64,000 nucleotides of DNA, taken from positions 186,001 to 250,000 of the forward strand of contig NZ_FWXW01000005.1 of assembly GCF_900176335.1 (NCBI RefSeq), given 5' to 3'. Position numbers and translations under genes: made by a program. Numbering within the stretch: position 1 is the first letter of the stretch; every line of letters starts with the position of its first letter. Shown piece after piece: positions 59,687-64,000 of this stretch. The stretch is from Papillibacter cinnamivorans DSM 12816 (GTDB taxonomy: Bacteria; Bacillota; Clostridia; Oscillospirales; Oscillospiraceae). Under the pieces are notes generated by a model. It was not told the origin of the DNA. It was given only the letters and a program-made list of their open reading frames with translations, and did no database searches.

Positions 59687-60597
59687 ACTCCATTCACCTC
59701 AAAAAAGCTCTTTTCGGTACGCATGACGCTCCCGCCGCCCGGCCCGCGCCGAAGCTCGCCCAGCATCAAAAAATCCCCTCCTGGGCCGTAGACCCGGTAT
59801 CTCCCCTCCGCTCCGGAAATAGGGAATTCCCTTCCGTCCCGGCAGAAGCGCTCCTGTGTTTCGTCCAGGGTCACGGCGGGATACCCGGGAAAAAGGGAAT
59901 CCACCGGCAAAATCAGTTCTGCCGCCCGGCCTTCCGCCGCCGCAGCCGCGACAGTCTCCAAAGAATGGGCGTCCTCCAGGGAAAAGCCCGCAGCACGGGT
60001 CCTGCGCAGCGCCGACAGTGCCGCGCCGCAGCCCAGGGCATCGCCGATGTCGCTGCACAGGGTGCGCACATAGGTGCCCGCGGAACAGTCCACCAGAAGC
60101 TCGTATTCCCCGCCTCCGCCGCCCAGCAGCTCCAGGCGCGAGACCGTCACGGGCCGGGGAGGGCGCTCTACCGACTTTCCCTTCCGGGCAAGCTTATACA
60201 TGGGCTGCCCGCCGATTTTCACGGCGGAATACATGGGCGGAACCTGAAATATCTTTCCCGTAAAATGCAAAAGAAGGTCCCGCAGCTCCTTTTCCCCCGC
60301 GATGACGGGGAAGGAGTCCAGAACGGACCCCGTTATGTCCTGGGTATCGGTCCGGATGCCCAGCCGCAGCCGGGCGATGTACTGCTTCCCGGAAAGAGAT
60401 GCGTATTCGGCGGCCCGGGTGGCCCGCCCTATAAAAATCGGAAGCAGGCCGGTGGCCATGGGGTCCAGGGTCCCCCCGTGGCCAATGCGCCGCTCCTTTA
60501 AAATTCCCCGGAGCTTGGCCACCACGTCGTGGGAGGTCCAGCCCTGGGGCTTGTCCACCAGAAGGATTCCCGACGGCACCGGCATCACCGCTTCCAA
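59683..60597 (-). CDS. truB: tRNA pseudouridine(55) synthase
   Basis: A 304-residue enzyme that makes the T-loop pseudouridine of tRNA. It starts G-I-L-L-V-D-K-P-Q-G-W-T-S-H-D-V, followed by H-G-G-T-L-D-P-M-A-T-G with the catalytic aspartate near residue 42. P-P-M-Y-S-A-V-K-I-G-G and C-S-A-G-T-Y-V-R-T-L follow. It overlaps the end of nrnA by 13 bases and ribF by 4, so the three are coupled in one operon. Confidence 0.96.
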   Translation of the reverse strand: MEAVMPVPSGILLVDKPQGWTSHDVVAKLRGILKERRIGHGGTLDPMATGLLPIFIGRATRAAEYASLSGKQYIARLRLGIRTDTQDITGSVLDSFPVIAGEKELRDLLLHFTGKIFQVPPMYSAVKIGGQPMYKLARKGKSVERPPRPVTVSRLELLGGGGGEYELLVDCSAGTYVRTLCSDIGDALGCGAALSALRRTRAAGFSLEDAHSLETVAAAAAEGRAAELILPVDSLFPGYPAVTLDETQERFCRDGREFPISGAEGRYRVYGPGGDFLMLGELRRGPGGGSVMRTEKSFFEVNGV

Positions 60598-61535
60598 ACC
60601 GTATCAAGCGCCTTTAAGATAGCCTCCTTGGCCTCGTCCACCGTACCTTCCACGGTGCAGCCCCCGGCAGCGGCGTGTCCGCCTCCGCCCAGCAGGGCGC
60701 ATACCTTGGAGGAATTGACGGCCGGAGAAGACCGGAGGGATATTTTACAGGACCCCGGATCCAGTTCCCGGATGGTCACTCCCACGTCCACGCCTTCCAC
60801 CTGGCGGGCAAACGCGGCCAGATCGTCGGCGTCGTCCTCGGTGGCTCCCACCCGGTTCATCATGTCCCGGGTCAGGACAGCAACAGCCACCGTCCCCCCG
60901 TCATACAGCTCCAGGCCTTCGAAGAGCATGGCCTCCAGCTTCAGCCGCTTGAAGGTCTTGGTGCTGAAAACCGCCTTGTTCACCGCGTAGGCGTCGATCC
61001 CCGTGTCCATGAGCTCGGCGGCCACCCGGTGGGCCTGGGCCGTGGTGTTGCCGTACCGGAAACAGCCCGTGTCGGTGGAGACCGCCAGATACAGCGGCAG
61101 GGCAATCTCCCGGGTGAGTTCCGTAAGCTCCCGCGCCAGGGCGTAGATCACCTCGCCGCAGGAAGCGCTTTTGGGATCCACGTACGTCTTTTTCGCATAA
61201 CGGGAATTGGAGGGATGGTGATCAATGGCAAGGTCTATGCCGTCTGCATACCCCATCCCGTTTTCCTGAATCAGGTCCAGGCTCGCGGTGTCCACCGAGA
61301 CCACAAAGGAAGGTTTGAACCCCTCCGGTGCGCCATAGGGCTCCACGTAAGACGCGAATAAATGAATGGTACCGAAATTTTTCAGCATATACGCCGTCTT
61401 TCCCAGATCCCGAAGCATCCGGCACAGGGCCGCGGCGGAACCCAGCGTATCCCCGTCGGGGCGACGGTGGGTCAGTATCAGAACTTTATCCTGCCCGCGA
61501 AGCAGGTCGGCGACTTCACTGAACTTCATTTCCAT
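60585..61535 (-). CDS. nrnA: DHH-family bifunctional oligoribonuclease/PAP phosphatase
   Basis: A 316-residue DHH/DHHA1 phosphoesterase that degrades nano-RNA and, in relatives, pAp. Metal-binding motifs are T-H-R-R-P-D-G-D-T-L-G-S near residue 20, V-D-T-A near 79 and D-H-H-P-S-N near 104. The C-terminal G-G-G-G-H-A-A-A-G-G is the DHHA1 signature. The start is the ATG at 61,535 (or 61,529), overlapping rbfA by 20 bases. The order infB-rbfA-nrnA-truB-ribF is standard in Firmicutes. Confidence 0.94.
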   Translation of the reverse strand: MEMKFSEVADLLRGQDKVLILTHRRPDGDTLGSAAALCRMLRDLGKTAYMLKNFGTIHLFASYVEPYGAPEGFKPSFVVSVDTASLDLIQENGMGYADGIDLAIDHHPSNSRYAKKTYVDPKSASCGEVIYALARELTELTREIALPLYLAVSTDTGCFRYGNTTAQAHRVAAELMDTGIDAYAVNKAVFSTKTFKRLKLEAMLFEGLELYDGGTVAVAVLTRDMMNRVGATEDDADDLAAFARQVEGVDVGVTIRELDPGSCKISLRSSPAVNSSKVCALLGGGGHAAAGGCTVEGTVDEAKEAILKALDTVWKR

Positions 61536-61884
61536 TCTCCTTGTCCAATTCCCTGAGAAGTTTGGAAATCCGGGCGCCCTGCCGGATGGAATTGTCCTGC
61601 TCAAACAGGAGTTCCGGCACATAGCGCAAAGACAGGGACGCCCCCAGTTCCCGGCGAAGATAGCCCGCCGCGGAGCGAAGCCCCTGTAGGACCCCCCTGG
61701 CGTCCTCCGACTCCAGGACGCTGACATAGACCCTGGCATAGCGAAGGTCCGCCGTCGTGTCCACCGCGGTGATGCTCACCATGCCGCGCACCCGGGGATC
61801 CTTCACCGAGCGCAGAAGGTTTACCAGCTCGCGGTTGATTTCCTCGTTGATTCTTCCAATCCTGTTTCCAGGCATGTTCCTCAT
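61516..61884 (-). CDS. rbfA: 30S ribosome-binding factor RbfA
   Basis: A 122-residue KH-like protein for late 30S maturation and cold adaptation. R-I-G-R-I-N-E-E-I-N-R-E-L near the start, D-P-R-V-R-G-M-V-S-I and A-R-V-Y-V-S-V-L are typical, and the C-terminal L-R-Y-V-P-E-L-L-F-E-Q-D-N-S-I fits. A further in-frame methionine lies at residue 4. It lies between infB and nrnA. Confidence 0.95.
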   Translation of the reverse strand: MRNMPGNRIGRINEEINRELVNLLRSVKDPRVRGMVSITAVDTTADLRYARVYVSVLESEDARGVLQGLRSAAGYLRRELGASLSLRYVPELLFEQDNSIRQGARISKLLRELDKENGNEVQ

Positions 61885-62053
61885 CCCCGTCTTTCCGGCG
61901 GATCGCCTTAATAATGTCCACTGAACAAATGCGTTTTTCGAAATGCATTTACAAATAGAGCAATCGTTGCTTTTTTTGACGGCAAAACGAGGGCGTTTTT
62001 CCGTTTCAGATGCATTTCAGAAGTCATGAAATAAATTCGGGAGCTCTTCCCGG

Positions 62054-64000
62054 TCAGGCGTTTATCTGCTCCATCACAAAGGCCTCTATTACGTCGCCTT
62101 CCTTGATGTCGCTGAATTTATCGATCCCGATGCCGCATTCGTAGCCCGCGGCCACTTCCTTCACGTCATCCTTGAAGCGGCGCAGAGAGGCAAGCTCGCC
62201 TTCGAAAACCACGATGCCGTCGCGCACCACGCGGACCTGGCTTGCGCGGAGGATCTTCCCGTCCTGGACGTAGCAGCCGGCTATAGTACCAGCGCCCGTA
62301 ATCTTGTATACCTGCCGCACCTGAGCGTGGCCCAGGACGTTCTCCTTGAACTTGGGGGAGAGCATGCCCTTCATGGCGGCTTCCATCTCATTGATGCAGT
62401 CGTAGATCACCCGGTACATCCGGACGTCCACGTTGGCGCGGGCCGCGCTGTCCCGGGCGGCGTTGTCCGGCCGGACGTTGAAGCCCACCACAATGGCGTT
62501 GGAGGTGGATGCCAGCATGATATCCGATTCGGAAATGGCGCCCACGCCGCTGTGAATGACGCGCACGCGCACCTCCGGGTTGGAGAGCTTCTCCAAAGAT
62601 GTCTTCACCGCCTCGGCGGTACCCTGAACGTCAGCCTTCACGATGATGCCGAGCTCCTTGACCTCGCCCTGCTGGATCTGAGAGAAAAGGTCCTCCAGGG
62701 TGACTTTGTGGGACGGCGCGCTGGCGGCGGCCTTTTCCTCTTCCTTGCGCTGCATGACCAGCTCCCTGGCCATGCGCTCGTCGGCCACGGCGTAGAAGAG
62801 GTCGCCCGCGCCGGGCACCTCGGACATGCCTATGATTTCCACCGGCACGGAAGGACCGGCCTGGGTGAGCTTCTCCCCCTTGTCGTCAGTCATGGCGCGA
62901 ACGCGACCCACCGCCTTGCCGGCGATGATCACGTCTCCCTGCTTCAGGGTGCCGTTCTGAACCAGAACGGTGGTGACCGGGCCGCGGCCCTTATCCAGCC
63001 TTGCCTCGATCACGGTGCCCTGGGCGGCCCGTTTGGGGTTGGCCTTCAGTTCCCGCATTTCAGCAGTCAGAACCACCGCTTCCAGGAGACTGTCCAGCCC
63101 CTGATGAAGCTTGGCGGAAATGGGACAGATAATCGTTTCGCCGCCCCACTCCTCGGACACCAGGCCGTATTCCGTGAGCTGCTGTTTTATCCTTTCCGGA
63201 TTGGCTCCGGGTTTATCCATTTTATTGATGGCCACGATAATGGGAATATTCGCCGCCTTGGCGTGGTTGATCGCCTCCACCGTCTGAGGCATGATGCCGT
63301 CGTCCGCCGCCACCACCAGAATGGCAATGTCGGTGACCATGGCGCCGCGGGCGCGCATGGAGGTGAAGGCCTCGTGGCCGGGGGTATCCAAAAAGGTGAT
63401 GGGCTTTCCCTTGATCTGCACCCGATAGGCGCCGATGTGCTGGGTAATGCCTCCGGCCTCTCCGGAAACCACGTCGGATTTCCGGATGGCGTCCAGCAGA
63501 GAGGTCTTGCCGTGGTCCACGTGGCCCATGACCACCACCACGGGGCTTCTGGGAACCAGATCCGCCTCGCTGTCGGCGCTCACGTCGATGAGGCGCTCCT
63601 CTATGGTGACCACCACTTCCTTCGTCACCTTAGCGCCCAGCTCCATGGCCACGAGGGCCGCCGTGTCGTAATCTATGACGTCGGAGACGGACGCCATGAC
63701 ACCCAGCTTAATGAGCTGCCGCACTACTTCCGCGCCGGTCTTTTTCAGGCGGGAAGCCAGTTCTCCCACGGCGATCTCATCGGGGATTTCCACCTTCAGA
63801 GGCTGCTTTTTCGCAATCTCCAGCTGGAGGCGGCGCATCTTCTCCTGCTCCTCCTGGCGTCTCTTGCTGCCGAAGCCGGGCGCCGGGCGGCGCTGATCTG
63901 CGGCGCGGCGGATCTTCTCCTTCTTCTGGGATATATTCTGCACCTTGTCGGGCACCATGGTCTCCAGGCGCTCGTCATACCGGTCCAGATTGACCGCGGC
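62054..64000 (-). CDS. infB: translation initiation factor IF-2, N-terminus beyond window
   Basis: At least 648 residues are visible; the frame stays open to base 64,000 ([12 protein letters not shown] before the ATG at 63,958), so the start lies outside. The G domain has [17 protein letters not shown] and N-K-M-D-K-P. The IF-2 N-domain segment D-E-I-A-V-G-E-L-A near residue 60 of the visible part and the C-terminal fMet-tRNA domain C2, ending K-E-G-D-V-I-E-A-F, are all present. It heads the visible part of the infB-rbfA-nrnA-truB-ribF operon. Confidence 0.96.
   Translation of the reverse strand, partial: AAVNLDRYDERLETMVPDKVQNISQKKEKIRRAADQRRPAPGFGSKRRQEEQEKMRRLQLEIAKKQPLKVEIPDEIAVGELASRLKKTGAEVVRQLIKLGVMASVSDVIDYDTAALVAMELGAKVTKEVVVTIEERLIDVSADSEADLVPRSPVVVVMGHVDHGKTSLLDAIRKSDVVSGEAGGITQHIGAYRVQIKGKPITFLDTPGHEAFTSMRARGAMVTDIAILVVAADDGIMPQTVEAINHAKAANIPIIVAINKMDKPGANPERIKQQLTEYGLVSEEWGGETIICPISAKLHQGLDSLLEAVVLTAEMRELKANPKRAAQGTVIEARLDKGRGPVTTVLVQNGTLKQGDVIIAGKAVGRVRAMTDDKGEKLTQAGPSVPVEIIGMSEVPGAGDLFYAVADERMARELVMQRKEEEKAAASAPSHKVTLEDLFSQIQQGEVKELGIIVKADVQGTAEAVKTSLEKLSNPEVRVRVIHSGVGAISESDIMLASTSNAIVVGFNVRPDNAARDSAARANVDVRMYRVIYDCINEMEAAMKGMLSPKFKENVLGHAQVRQVYKITGAGTIAGCYVQDGKILRASQVRVVRDGIVVFEGELASLRRFKDDVKEVAAGYECGIGIDKFSDIKEGDVIEAFVMEQINA

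Overview
The window looks like a moderately GC-rich, spore-forming anaerobe of the Clostridia. The evidence is SpoIIE, a CIRCE/HrcA-controlled heat-shock operon, a T-box-led ilv operon, a tetrahydrofolate-riboswitch ECF transporter, an Rnf-type ion-pumping complex, a V-type ATPase operon and a short-chain fatty acid transporter. It resembles a gut Oscillospirales-type butyrate or amino-acid fermenter, but the species cannot be named from the sequence. No prophage, IS element, CRISPR array, rRNA or tRNA was seen.

Layout. 1-9.2 kb: small membrane proteins, a PQQ-type beta-propeller, a small alarmone synthetase, three GNAT acetyltransferases, a DUF2798 protein, a DUF1330 protein and NudC. 9.3-13.4 kb: an ABC exporter pair and two DUF975 paralogues. 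13.4-19.2 kb (minus): ilvB-ilvN-ilvC-ilvD behind a promoter and T-box. 19.8-24.1 kb: rnfC-D-G-E-A, with no rnfB behind it. 24.6-25.5 kb: THF riboswitch and folT. 25.6-30.3 kb: hrcA, a crotonase, grpE and dnaK. 41.7-45.6 kb: the end of the V-ATPase operon (A, B, D). 46-48.6 kb: atoE-type transporter and a dCMP deaminase. 48.6-54.6 kb (minus): rpsF-ssb-rpsR, galU, queT, an ECF sigma/anti-sigma pair and dus. 54.7-58.5 kb: spoIIE and an MFS transporter. 58.8-64 kb (minus): infB-rbfA-nrnA-truB-ribF.

The dominant anomaly is about 29,078-42,592. Inside dnaK the sequence abruptly becomes A/C-rich and almost T-free on the + strand. It returns to normal inside atpA. This is not a foreign insert or a new gene system: translated in the proper frames, the original genes still show through as substitution-riddled traces. 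I could read the rest of dnaK, dnaJ, probably prmA, a PAS/sigma-54 activator, and V-ATPase I, K, E, C, F and the first half of A. Register is kept with no sign of insertion or deletion; the atpA P-loop lysine falls at codon 238, as expected. Changes are of all types and hit invariant catalytic codons, so a consensus, base-calling or deliberate scrambling artefact is far more likely than biology. Long ORFs on both strands there mostly reflect the lack of T and should not be annotated as proteins.

How the genes work together: Rnf and the V-ATPase would couple ferredoxin/NAD redox and ATP to an ion gradient. The fatty acid transporter fits a fermenter. The ilv operon makes branched-chain amino acids under tRNA control. 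The hrcA operon handles protein folding. The infB-rbfA-nrnA-truB-ribF and rpsF-ssb-rpsR groups are standard translation and replication clusters.
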